From Loripinus fragilis (taxonomy: Eukaryota; Mollusca; Bivalvia; Lucinida; Lucinidae), in assembly GCA_964019695.1 (NCBI GenBank), contig CAXHUL010000250.1, positions 310,001-374,000 of the forward strand: a DNA stretch of 64,000 nt. Direction: 5' to 3'. Shown in pieces: positions 22,870 through 32,829 of the stretch. The position numbers and the translations under genes are program-made. Under the pieces are notes generated by a model. That model made no database searches and had not been told where the DNA came from. It worked only from the letters and a program-made list of their open reading frames with translations. The stretch's first letter is position 1. The number at the start of each line of letters is the position of its first letter.

Positions 22870-23517
22870 TATAATATTGTGTAAATGTAGTTTCTATAAA
22901 CAATCTGGAGCGGCACAAGCACTAAACTATAAAAGACTTTGTCTGGCTAACATACTTTAATACATATACATGTACTATGAATATTCGTATGAATAGCGCT
23001 GTGACCGCCATTTTGATGACGTCACTATTTACCCCAGAAGCGGACCTCAGATGTGTGAACTGGATAAAATCGTTGCTAATGCCTCAAAGTTTAATTTGAT
23101 GTAGTTCGCCGAAAATCGTCACGAAATTTACACGGGGCCAAATTTGTCATTTTCGACATATGCTACAATGTGACTCATGCCCTATGCTCATGGGCAAGAT
23201 GGCCTATTGCATTTCGAAGTAGAATTCTGTGTAAATATTGTTTCTGTTTAAAATCTGGAGCAGTACTGGCATTAAATATATTAACAAAAACGTTAATTTT
23301 GCCAACATACTTTGATTTTTCTTAAATACATATGCATTATAATTGTGCGATGGCCGCCATTGTTGATGACGTCATTACTCGGACCAGACGCCCAACTCAG
23401 ATGGGCGAACTGGTTGAAATTGTTGCAAATACCCCATAGTTTAATTTCATATAGGTCGCCAAAAATCGTCACGAAATTTACACGGGACCATATTTTTGGC
23501 CCATTCGACATAGACTA
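22870..23517 (-). repeat. two tandem copies of the right end of the 5.55-kb element
   Basis: 22870-23165 and 23231-23517 are homologous along about 290 bp (AATCTGGAGC, AACATACTTT, CGTCACGAAATTTACACGGG). Perfect TGACGTCA palindromes lie at 23017-23024 and 23367-23374. Confidence 0.65.
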
Positions 23518-23547
23518 GTATTTCACAAAATTTTATATATGCATATA

Positions 23548-24200
23548 TACTCAACAAAAAAAGTTAAGGAAAATGTGTATGAGGGGCTATAACATAATAT
23601 CTAAAACATTTAAAGACTTTTGAATTTCACAATAGTATAATGCGACTATTTTTCTTTATAATGGCTTTTAATCTGGGTCTGTAGCCCCCACAGCAGCTTA
23701 GTAAATTGATGTCAAAGTTGACTGGTCTTCACTCCATTTTTCGCAAAAATTCAAATTACGGAGCAAACATAGGTTTTCATGCATTAACGTTCACAAGGTC
23801 CCTTAGGAGATGGAGATGTTTAAAACCTAGGACGACTGCTTTGGTGGTTATACACGTACATTTGATCAGTCAATTGTACATGGATGAGATGTTGAGGTCT
23901 GTTGCCCTGCCTTTTTTGTGCGAAAACCAATGACAGTACCAGGCCTAGGATAACAATGCCAGAACACACCTCACTTGAATCAGCAAAAACAATGTTGTGC
24001 GTATTGACTTGTCAGACATGTCTACAATTTTAACATGTCTATGACATGTTTGGACAGAGGGTCCAACGCATAATAATGGCAGCAAGAAACTCCTAGCCCC
24101 TCGATACAGTGTTGCAGGAGATATCGATGCTGATCCCTCAGCACCAAATCAAAAGAACTATTCAGAGTATGCAAAACCGGTACTAGTCCTAATTAGCCAC
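23548..24200 (+). mobile_element. Tc1-like transposon relic
   Basis: A TIR-like TACTCAACAAAAAAAGTTAA starts at about 23548, next to TA in a type b word. Downstream lies a decayed transposase. The right TIR is not found. The TIR resembles that of the MITE at 36689-37473 (TACCCAACAAAAAAAG). Confidence 0.65.
23838..24186 (+). pseudogene. Tc1-family transposase pseudogene, C-terminal half
   Basis: Translated pieces match, in order, what I know of Tc1 DDE transposases. ALVVIHVHLISQLYMDEMLR resembles the strand segment before the second Asp. DNNARTHLT at 23949 resembles the DNARPHTA motif. SKNNVV...LSDMS corresponds to the NNV..LPWPA.SPDLNPIEH region. IPQHQIKRTIQSMQNR at 24133 is the C-terminal helix. 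There are in-frame stops at 23931 and before DNNAR, and a frameshift before the last block. The N-terminal half with the paired HTH domain is missing. It cannot encode an active enzyme. Confidence 0.75.
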
Positions 24201-24469
24201 TGGCTGGAGACACACACATTGCTGAAGGCATTCTCATCTTCGAAATGTGATTTTAAAGACTATCAAGTTAATTTCATGTGCTATTCAAAGGAATTGCATT
24301 TCAAGTTTTGAAAACCTACATGTTATTCATGTGTTTATGAGGGAATACTCTGAAGACTTTTTTGCGAAAAATGACTTTGACCCCTGGGTTACTTGACACT
24401 GTGTCACAACAAAAGCATTGATGCTAGCTACTTAATCTTTAGAACTTGGCCTTTGTCATTTGAGATGTG
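24201..24469. other. unassigned DNA between Tc1 relic and MITE
   Basis: Possibly the rest of the Tc1 element. No right TIR is recognisable. Confidence 0.35.
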
Positions 24470-24690
24470 ACATGAGATTTCCAACAATGTGGTATGTGTG
24501 ACCAGCAAAGCCTCAGATCAGCCTGTGCATACGCTTAGTCTGATCAGAGCCTTTGCTAGTTGCTTGCATATTCTTAAAGTGTTGAGCTACTGACTGATTA
24601 ACATTTGGAGTTTCTAAACTTAAAAGGAGACTGAACAGGCTTGTCTGAGTCTACACTTGTCAAAATACCACATTGTTGGAAATCACATGT
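24470..24690 (+). mobile_element. MITE-H, 221 bp, complete copy
   Basis: ACATGAGATTTCCAACAATG starts at 24470 and its inverse with one mismatch ends at 24690, a 26-bp TIR. The 54-nt hairpin at 24504-24557 lies just inside the left TIR. A target duplication is not obvious. Truncated relatives sit at 5388, 6153 and 16223. Confidence 0.75.
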
Positions 24691-24775
24691 GGCGGCTCAT
24701 ATATAAAAGCGCTGCAGCGAGGCTAGAGTCATTCTCTGACAATTCTAGTTTCCCTCAAATTGACAATGTGCTTTT

Positions 24776-26247
24776 TATAGCCCCGCTTTGAAAAGGGGGG
24801 GGGGGCTATATATGATTTTGGTTGTCTGTCATTCCGTCCTTTCGTCCATCCATTTGTTTGTTCCTCTGTCATAATATCTTCTTATAGCCCCGCTTTGAAA
24901 GGGGGGGGGGGCTATATAGGATTTGGGTTGTCTGTCATTCTGTCCATTCGTCCGTTCGTCTGTCATAATTTTTTCATTTCCGCTTAATATCTTGAACAGT
25001 TTTATAGATTTTAACAAAATTTTGAATGTGCATTGATATTGACATGATCTAGATTGGGATGGTTGCACAACATTTTTTTTGTCATTTGTACTAGAGTTAT
25101 GCCCCTTGATTTACGCCAAAATTTTGTTTCGACTCAATATCTTGAGAACAAATTGACAGATTTTCTCCAAATTTTATATATGCATTCATATTGACAAGAT
25201 GTAGTTTGGGATTGTTACACATCATTTTTCACACATTTGTACCAGAGTTATGACCCTTGATTTACAACAAAATTTCTTTTCCACTCAATGTCTCGAGAAC
25301 AAATGGACAGAATTTTACTAAATTTTATATATGCATTCATATTGACTAGATCTACATTGGGATTTTTACACATCGTTTTTCGCATATTATTACCAGAGTA
25401 ATGGCCCTTGATTTACATCAAAATTTTGTTTCCGCTCATCATCTTGAGAACAAATTGATAGAATTTCACCAAATTTTATATATGCATTCATATTCAATTT
25501 GACAAGATCTACGTTGGGATTGTTATACATCATTTTTGGCACATTTGTACCAGAGTTATTGCCCTTGATTGACGCCAAAATTTCGTTTCTATTCAATATT
25601 TTGAGAACAAATGGACATATTTTATATATGCATTCATATTGACAAGATCTACGTTTGGATTGTTACACATCATTTTTTGCACAGTTGTACTAGAGTTATG
25701 GCCCTTGGTTTATGCCAAACTTTCGTTTCCATTCAATATCTTGAGAACAATTGGATAGAATTTCACCTCCATATTTACAAGATCTATATTGGGATGTTAC
25801 ACATCATTTTTCGCACATTTGTACCAGAGTTATGGCCCTCGATTTAGGCCAAAATTTCCTTTCCGTTCAATATCTTCAGAACAAATGGACAGAATTTCAC
25901 CAAATTTTATATATGCAATCATATTGACAAAATCTACCTCGGATTGTTACACATCATTTTTGCTCATTTGTAGCAGAGTTATGGCCCATGATTTACTAAA
26001 AAAAATATTCTCCGCTCAATATCTTAAGGATAAATGGACAGATTCTGACCAAACTTTATATGACTTTTTTATACTGACAAGATCAACGTTGGGATTAAAA
26101 GCTGTCATTTTTCAAAAATTTGTAAGAGTTATGCCCATCGATTGATGTCAGAATTACATTACCACTCAATATCCTGAGAAACTCTGTCCTTTTACTGTAT
26201 GCAAAGCACTGCAGCGGAGCTATAGTCAGTTTCTCTTACAATTCTAG
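24776..26247 (+). mobile_element. type b hairpin-headed element, second copy
   Basis: There are two heads, at 24776-24810 and 24883-24916: TATAGCCCCGCTTTG, a G-run, then GGCTATA, an imperfect palindrome. The first is a truncated duplicate. TCTGTCATTCYGTCC words follow, then about eight core units of about 147 bp (CTCAATATCTTGAGAACAAA; TTTTATATATGCATTCATAT; CAGAGTTATGGCCCTTGATT). The end is ACAATTCTAG|TTT at 26244-26247. The next element starts 3 bp later. Several short frames here are shadows of the units. Confidence 0.75.
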
Positions 26248-26249
26248 TT

Positions 26250-26624
26250 TAGCTCACCTGTGCCGAAGGCTCATTGGTAAGCTAATAGTATACCAGTCAC
26301 TCCTGCGTCCGTCCGTCGGTCTGTCGCCAATCAACATTTTCAAACATCTCTGAAACCACTGGGCCAATTTAACTCAAATTTCATATGGAGACTCCTTAGA
26401 TGGCCGCCACACCCATATATGGTAAAAACCCTCTAAAAATCTTCTCCAGAACCAGAATGCTGATGACCTTCCGGCCTACCAAGTTTATTCAAATAATGAT
26501 CCTACAATGTAGGTTGACCTTGACCTACTTGACGTCAAGGTTAAATTTGTTTCCTAATGCATTTAAATGGGGAATTTTTAGAAAAGTTGATTTTTTGAAT
26601 ACTGTTAAAGCCAAAGTCATTATT
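26250..26624 (+). mobile_element. type c hairpin-headed element, truncated
   Basis: The head TAGCTCACCTGTGCCGAAGG...AAGCTA (26250-26284) is an imperfect palindrome, followed by GCGTCCGTCCGTCGG and one core unit (CTCAAATTTCATATGGAGAC; TTGACCTTGACCTACTTGAC). The unit breaks off at AAAGTCATTATT where the CTCCCC family begins. The continuation is not found downstream. Confidence 0.7.
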
Positions 26625-26940
26625 GGGACCCCAGGGTTTTGGGGATCTGGGGAGAATGGCTATTTATTTTCAGGGAGCTGGAGAGCACTGGTAATTATTT
26701 TCAGGGATTTGGGGAGCAAGCTCATAGTTTTGGGGATTTAGGGAGCCCTGCAAAAAAGTAAAAAAAATCTCACCTTAAAGGAAAAGCTTTCATTTAGTTT
26801 TGATTAAAAAAAAAATCTTCAGCTTCTGGGTGGGAACCCCCAGACTCCCCCCTTGGAAATCAAAATGTATTTACTTTTGTGCTACATTTTTATCAGGATT
26901 GGTATTGGTGACTGGTAGGGCGAATCTTTTTGACTATAGT

Positions 26941-27235
26941 CGTGCGTGGATTTAGAAAGTTTTGTCAGAGGGGGTCCAAATTTGATAACTTTTTTTTTAG
27001 TTGATGTGGAGATAGAGATTCCAAATACCACTATAAATGGGCCATCGTCGGCCTACTAGCAAAACGCCATTTAAATGGCGTTTTGCTGGCAGGCTGATGA
27101 TGGTCCAACATTAAATGCTGGCTTTGTAGCTTTGTGATTTCAGGGGATTCGGACCAGTACTGCAAGGAAACTCTATATTTTGGTGATTTTTTCAGGGGGG
27201 TAGACCCCCTGTGCCCCCCTCTGGATCTGCCCACG
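26941..27235 (+). mobile_element. MITE-P copy 2
   Basis: The TIRs are decayed (CGTGCGTGGATTTAGA / TCTGGATCTGCCCACG), but the interior aligns with copy 1 throughout. The central palindrome at 27058-27087 is perfect over 30 bp. Confidence 0.7.
27058..27087. repeat. perfect 30-bp palindrome
   Basis: AGCAAAACGCCATTT is followed directly by its reverse complement, so no loop bases intervene. Because it is palindromic, both strands can encode the same PFKWRFA peptide. Confidence 0.97.
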
Positions 27236-27536
27236 ATTGTGGAAAATTACCCTTAAAATTGTTGATTTTTAGGTTGATAATAATGTATTTTGGGACACTA
27301 AGAATGCGCCAGATTGCACCATTTTAATAAAAAAAAAAATCCGCGGGAGCATGCTCCCGAATCCCCCAGCACAAATCTGAATTCACATCATTACAAGGCT
27401 ATCAATGCGCCTGGTATGTAATATTTGATGTAAAAAAGGAAAAGCCTCCAATTTTATTTACATTTCTTTGGCTTCTGTGGGCTATTGCCCCCCAGACCCC
27501 CACCCCCACCCTCTGTAAAATGTGAAAGTATTTATT

Positions 27537-28337
27537 ATACCCCCCGCAAACTTTGTTTGTGGTGGGTATACTGTTTTCACGTTGTCCGTGCGTGCGTCCG
27601 TGCGTGCGTGCGTCCGTGTGTCCGTCCGTTCGTAACGCTTTGTTTCCTTAATATTTTCAAGAGTCATCGCTGGATTTTCATCAAACCTTGCAAACATGTT
27701 CATATATGCAAGACAAATACTTTAAACAAAAAAGTAAGCGCTAGGGGCCAATTCTATTAGAGTTATTTCCCTTTGTAGTTCTAAATGGTTTTTTGTATAG
27801 GGTTTTATGCTTATGCTAGCTATTATAGGCCATAAATGGGCCGATCAACTCCTACCACAGCTTTTGATGGAACAATTTGATACTTTTCCTATACAATGTA
27901 GACACATTGAACATATGCATGAAGGAGTTTGGTTCAGAAAAAATAATTCTTAACAAAATTACAGCTGTGAGAACTTAGACATTTTTTCCCTATTAAGGCT
28001 TTTGTATAGGCATTGATGGTGCCTTCATGGGCCGATCAACCCCTACCACAGCTTTTGATGGAACAATTTGATACTTTGCCTATACTATGTTAACACATTG
28101 AACATATGCATGAAGGAGTTTGGTTCAGAAAAAATAATTTTTAACAAAATTACAGCTGTGAGAACTTAGACAAGCCCAAAAGATCATTTGCACAGATTCT
28201 ACTGAAATCTTGTTTTCACAGATTCTACTGAAATCTTTTTTTTCAAAAATAGGGTCTGCTGGTTTGAACTATTACTTGGCAAAAAAACACTTGCCAAAAC
28301 TAAGTTTTTTCACTGACTCTTACTGTGCGGGGGGTAT
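27537..28337 (+). mobile_element. type d element, ATACCCCCCGC termini
   Basis: The head ATACCCCCCGCAAAC...GGTGGGTAT is palindromic. A CGTGCGTGCGTCCGTGCG run follows, then two about 190-bp units (GGGCCGATCAACYCCTACCA at 27839 and 28029). The last 11 bp, GCGGGGGGTAT, are the inverse of the first 11, so terminal inverted repeats are present. Confidence 0.6.
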
Positions 28338-28369
28338 CTAATAAGCATTGTTTATTGACTTTTTTCATT

Positions 28370-28605
28370 TTTGTACTGGTATGGGCATCTGGATTGATCT
28401 TGGAGAAAAATATGGCACAAAAATTTGGGTTGTTGATTTATTATTCTAAAAATTGTTGGTTTTTAGGTTGATAATAACATACTTTGGAACACCAGATCAC
28501 ACCATTTTTATCAATTTTTTTCAGGGGAAGCATGCCCCAGCAACCCCCTAGGGCAAGTGTAAATCTACATCATAACAGGACAAACTACGTACCTGGTATG
28601 TAATT
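28370..28605 (+). repeat. CTCCCC family, partial copy
   Basis: AAAAATTGTTGGTTTTTAGG, GGAAGCATGCCCC and ACCTGGTATGTAATTC match the second half of 26624-27420. Confidence 0.45.
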
Positions 28606-28644
28606 CTCTTTCTTGGTAATTAGATGATTTTTATTAAAACTTTG

Positions 28645-28846
28645 TGGGAGCGCAGTGGCTCAGTGGTAGAGTGCTTGGCTCGAGACCGAAGGGCCGCGGG
28701 TTCGAGCCTCACCGGCGTCACTGCATTGTGGTCCTTGAGCAAGACACATTTATTCTAGCTTAGTACTGGTTCAACCCAGGAAGAACCATCCTGCATAACT
28801 GAAAGATTGTTGAGTGGACGTAAAGAATCAAATCAAACAAACAAAA
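28645..28846 (+). mobile_element. SINE-1, full length, 12-bp TSD
   Basis: This is the least decayed SINE-1: GGGAGCGCAGTGGCTCAGTG head, box B GGTTCGAGCCTC, core TAGTACTGGTTCAACCCAGG, tail CAAATCAAACAAACAAAA. ATTAAAACTTTG flanks it exactly at 28633-28644 and 28847-28858. Confidence 0.95.
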
Positions 28847-28880
28847 ATTAAAACTTTGATGAATGTTGATCAGATATTAT

Positions 28881-30574
28881 TAGCTCACCTGAGCCGAAGG
28901 CTCATGGGTGAGCTAATAGTATACCAGTCACTCCGGCGTCCGTCTGTCAACATTTTCAAACATCTTCTCCTCTGAAACCACTCGGCCAAATAAATTCAAA
29001 TTTCATATGGAGACTCCTTAGGACGCGGGAACAAAAGTTTGTTCAAATGGTCCTGGTCACATAACCAAGATTGCCGCAATGCCCATATATGGTAAAAAAA
29101 CTTTAAAAATCTTCTTCTCAAGAACCAGAAGTTGGATGACCTTGGGACTTAGTATGTAGCATAAGAGATGTGGGGCCTACCAAGTTTGTTCAAATAATGA
29201 TCCTAGGTTGACCTTGACCTACTTAACGTCAAGGTCAAATTTTGCTTCCTAATGCATTTAATTTAATTTTTTTGAAAAGTTGATTTTTTTGAAAACTGTG
29301 GAAGCCTTAGTCATTATTCTCACTTGATATGTTTAACCTAATGAGACAAATGGCTATAAATAAGTTCCAAAGGTCAAGGTTGACCTTTGACCTTCCAGCT
29401 TGGAGTCTCGTCAATATATTAAAACATAGTTTTCTCACAAATCATTGGCCCAATTGAACTCAAATTTCATGTGATGACTCCTTTTGATAAATTAGCTAAA
29501 ATTTATACAAAAAATTTAGGTCATATGACCAAGATGACCGCCATGCCCATATATGGTAAAACACTTTTAAAAATCTTCTTCTCCAGAACCAGAAGGCCAG
29601 TGACCTTGAGACTTGGAATGTAGCATTGGGGGTGTGGGGCCTACCAAGTTTGTTCAAATGATGATCCCAAGATGACTTTGACCTACTTAACGTCAAGGTC
29701 AAATTTGCTTCCTTATGCATTTAAATGGAATTTTTTTTGAAAAGTTGATTTTTTGAATATTGTGGAAGCCTAAGTCATTATTCTCACTTGATATGTTCAA
29801 TCTAGTGTCTATAAATAAGTTTCTAAGGTCAAGGAATTAGGTTGACCTTTGACCTTTCAGCCAAGGTTGCTCGTATTGGAGTCCCATCAACATATTAAAA
29901 CATAGTTTTCTCAGAAACCACTTGGCCAATTGAAATCAAATTTCATATGACAACTCCATTTGATTGGTTAGCCAAAATTTATACAAATTGTTATGGTCAT
30001 ATGACTAAGATGGCAACCACACCCATATATGGTAAAAACTCTTTAAATATCTTCTTCTCTGGAACCAAAGGCCATTGGCTTTTGGGCTTGGTATGTAGCA
30101 TTGGGGATGTTGGCCCTACCAATTTTGCACAAATGATGAATCTAGGTTGACTTTGACTCACTTTATGGCAAGGTCAAATTTGATTCCTAATGCATTTATA
30201 TGGGGAAAATCTTAAAATGTTCATTTTTCTATATTAAACTGTTTAAGCCAAAATCATAATACTTGTGAGAAATGTTAAACCTAATGAGACATTCGTTTTA
30301 TATTAAGTATCAACTGTTAAGCTGACCTGTGACCTTTTATCCAAGGCCACTCATTTGGACCGCAACACTCATATCTAAGCATCTTTTTCTCAGAAATCAC
30401 TGGGCTGTTTGATGGATTATTCATTCGATTGTTTAGGTCACTTGACCAAGATGGCTGCAACCACCATATATGGTTAAACAATATTTGTTTCATTATAAGC
30501 TGTAGTTGACCTTGACCTATTTTAACATTATTAAGGAGATCAGGTGAGCGCCTAAGGACCTTCAAGTCCTCTAG
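28881..30574 (+). mobile_element. type c hairpin-headed element, complete
   Basis: The head at 28881-28915 is palindromic (TAGCTCACCTGAGCCGAAGG ... GGTGAGCTA). GCGTCCGTCTGTC follows, then three core units of about 470 bp (CAAATTTCAT at 28997, 29461, 29937), rich in TGACCTTGACCTACTT and GGTCAAGG. GCTCACCTGA (28883-28892) is inverted near the end as TCAGGTGAGC (30540-30549). An AGGAC/GTCCT hairpin (30555-30570) then runs straight into CTAG|TTT (30571-30577). This agrees with Helitron/Helentron-type ends. No Rep/helicase sequence is present, so it is non-autonomous. Confidence 0.75.
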
Positions 30575-30818
30575 TTTACTTGTTGAAACTGAAGTCAAAC
30601 CTACTTATAGGGCCTAATAGCAATTATAAAAACACTTTCTATGCTTACAAGAATAATTGTTTTCACTTTGTCTAAGAAAATCTTATTTATCTTTTGGAAA
30701 AAAACAGCGCCTCGCCCACCAGAAAACCAAAAGATCTAGCTATCCCTAATAAAAATCAAATCTAGAGAGCATTCATTCATACCTACTCTACCAGTTACAG
30801 CAATATTCTGTCGCTGGG

Positions 30819-31803
30819 CCCTTACGGAAAAAAATGCACTGCCGCGAACAATTTTCGCGAACAGCTAGCGAATACTCTGCGATTGCTGGGTAAACATAAC
30901 CTTATATGGCTGACCAGTATTGGCGGAATGTTCGCTAGATGTTCACTTTTCACATGCAAATTAGGTCTGCGGCGAATACTTAGAGTTAACAGCCTGCAAA
31001 TATTCAGCGAATATGTGGCGAACATGATTCAAAACAGCAAATTAAATATGCAGTGAATATCCCGCAAACATTCTGCGAATATGCAACGAACATGCATTTA
31101 AATATGTAAATTAAATATGCAGCGAATATGTGGCGAACAATAATTGCGACTATCCTGCGAACAAGCAGCAATCAATGATTTACAAAAGTCAAAGCTTGTT
31201 AAACTCAAATAGTCAAAATTTATCCATTTTGCACTGACCTCAACAAGCAACACCATTCCAGAACAATCAAAAGGTATCAACTCAAACATCACAGGAACAG
31301 AAAAAACACATGAGAAGAGAATACATACCGTAAAAATACTTCTCAACATGTTGTCATTTTTGCATCATGGCAATTATGACAGCTATTTAATAGAAGAGTT
31401 TTAAGGGGAGATAATTTTGAATCTAACTCCCCAGTAAAAAAAATAAGATCTTTAGACTGAGAGCTATATGAGTTGAATTCCTTAGATGAACAATCCGCGA
31501 ATACATAAAAAGTTAAAGTCACTGTAACGAATATACAGCGAACAGTATCAAGAACTAAGTTCTTATTGGGAATAGCGGGCGAATTGTACCTTGCGCTTGA
31601 AAAAAGTTTTTTCTTAATATGCAGTGATTATATGACAAACTGCAAACATTCAGCGATCATTTTTTGTCAGACCAACTTTGTTCGCTGGGTATTTGAGACA
31701 AGAAGTGAATAAATAGCGAACAATTACTGTAAACAATGCAGTTCACAGAATATTCGCAGCATATTCGTCAGATATTCGCACAAAGACAGCTTTTCTGTAA
31801 GGG
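30819..31803. mobile_element. TIR element with GCGAAT/GCGAAC subterminal repeats
   Basis: CCCTTACGGAAAA at 30819 and its imperfect inverse TTTTCTGTAAGGG ending at 31803 bound 985 bp. Both ends are packed with GCGAATAT, GGCGAACA and TTCGC words in both orientations. A minus-strand frame (31098-31349) begins MLRSIFTVCILFSC, which looks signal-peptide-like but has no supporting homology. The general design (TIR plus dense subterminal words) parallels 14115-15570. Confidence 0.55.
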
Positions 31804-31854
31804 GGGTGGCATTGGGGGTGCTGAGTGGGTCAAAAACTACAGCATGGGGATTTG

Positions 31855-31884
31855 CGATGGCGCCCCATCGACTGCACATTCTAG
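31855..31884 (+). mobile_element. Helitron-like 3' end
   Basis: A CGATGG/CCATCG hairpin with a CGCC loop (31855-31870) is followed by ten bases and CTAG|TTT at 31881-31887. The element it terminates is probably the host of the TIR element just upstream. Confidence 0.45.
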
Positions 31885-32237
31885 TTTGAATTGTTACAAC
31901 AACAATTAAGGGACTTTGAGGCCTTGCTATGCAGTTATAATATATTGGCTACCTTAAATCTTATCACAACAGGGTTTGGAACTTGTATTGCATCTACCTG
32001 TATACATCTAGTTTATTGAGCCAGGGTATTATACATGTGACTGTGTACAGTCACAGATTTATTATGCCCCGGCCATGACAATAGCGGGGGCATTAAATGT
32101 TACCCCTGTCGGTCAATCTGTCCTTCCGTACATTTTATGTACTTCACACCCAACGACGTCCGCTCTCTCAGTCAAATAGTTCTGATCAGAATTTTATGAA
32201 ACTTGGTCACATTGTTTAGTACCATAATATCTTATAT

Positions 32238-32368
32238 ACAATTATTAACTTCAATGAGGTAGACATAAGGATTTATCTACCCGAAAAAGTGATAATTCAC
32301 CAAGGCTGCTAGGCCGAGGTGAATATTTTTTCTAAGGGTAGATAAATCCTTATGTCTACCGAAACTGT
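32238..32368. repeat. fold-back element, copy 1
   Basis: The arms (TAGACATAAGGATTTATCTA and its inverse) enclose a CACCAAGGCTGCTAGGCCGA centre. The right outer arm is shortened relative to copy 2. Confidence 0.7.
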
Positions 32369-32395
32369 TTTGTTATATGACTTTTCATCTAAAAA

Positions 32396-32520
32396 TGTTC
32401 AACCTTCAATCTAAGACATCTAAGGACTTTCTCACAAGTTTTAGCAACTGTTATTAAAATATTATAGTGTAGTATTTTGTATTTTCAAATGTATACTAAT
32501 TCTCTTAATGAGGTATATTA
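32396..32520 (+). repeat. direct repeat, left member
   Basis: TTCAACCTTCAATCTAAGAC through TAATTCTCTTAATG recurs at 33622-33745 with few differences. The arrangement fold-back/repeat/fold-back/body/repeat suggests a tandem duplication whose first copy lost the 0.9-kb body. Confidence 0.75.
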
Positions 32521-32521
32521 T

Positions 32522-32665
32522 ACAATTATTGACTTCAATGAGGTAGACATAAGGATTTATCTACCCGAAAAAATGATAATTCACCGAGGCCGCTAGGCCG
32601 AGGTGAGTATCACTTTTAAGGGTAGATAAATCCTTATGTCTACCAAAATTGAAGTCAATAACTGT
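32522..32665. repeat. fold-back element, copy 2
   Basis: A 144-bp near-perfect palindrome with arms of about 60 nt (ACARTTATTGACTTCAAT, GTAGACATAAGGATTTATCT) around CCGAGGCCGCTAGGCCGAGG. Confidence 0.8.
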
Positions 32666-32829
32666 TTTGTTATATGACTTCATTTAAGAATGAAAATTTT
32701 GCTATTGTTTGTCAAAATTGACCCGAGACATATGAATATTCAATGACCTTTTACTCAGTCTTCGTGAATCTTTGTAAAAAAGTGCTTTAGATTGTTGTTC
32801 AATTACTAATCTGTATGAAATTAATCACA

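Larger units (their letters stand above)
17964..23517. mobile_element. 5.55-kb TIR element, GTA target duplication
   Basis: TAGTCTATGTCGAATGG at 17964-17980 is matched exactly in inverse orientation at 23501-23517. The similarity continues inward for about 200 bp (CGTGTAAATTTTGTGACGA, CCAGTTCGCCCATCTGAG). GTA occurs on both sides (17961-17963, 23518-23520), and joining the flanks gives back the type b word GACAG(T/A)ATTTCAC. Internal near-copies of the end sit at 19712 (plus) and 23165 (minus). No transposase is visible. It also carries 157-bp tandem units at 21060 and CTCCCC-rich repeats, probably secondary insertions. The superfamily is unassigned. Confidence 0.62.
16416..24751 (+). mobile_element. 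type b hairpin-headed element, split by insertions
   Basis: The head is at 16416 (TTATAGCCCCG), followed by a TCCGTCCGTCCGTTCATCTG run and about 147-bp core units bearing CTCAATATCTTGAGAAC and TTTTATATATGCATTCATAT. The core is interrupted at 16688-17523, at 17964-23517 and from about 23548. The end, with a CGCTGCAGCG palindrome at 24710-24719 and CTAG|TTT at 24745-24751, appears only after the last insertion. Sequence joins across the first two insertions reconstitute a normal unit. The single head and single tail suggest one element now spread over 8.3 kb. The lower boundary past 23548 is inferred. Confidence 0.65.
26624..27405 (+). repeat. CTCCCC family, inverse copy, interrupted
   Basis: It begins GGGACCCCAGGGTTTTGGGG, passes through inverse CTCCCC steps, and continues after MITE-P to CTTAAAATTGTTGATTTTTA and GGAGCATGCTCCC. 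The order is the mirror of 19180-19685. Confidence 0.5.

Noticed and set aside
31098..31349. A secreted peptide gene (MLRSIFTVCILFSC start) on the minus strand
   Set aside because: It lies inside a TIR element; hydrophobic starts are common by chance in AT-rich DNA and no homology or motif supports it.
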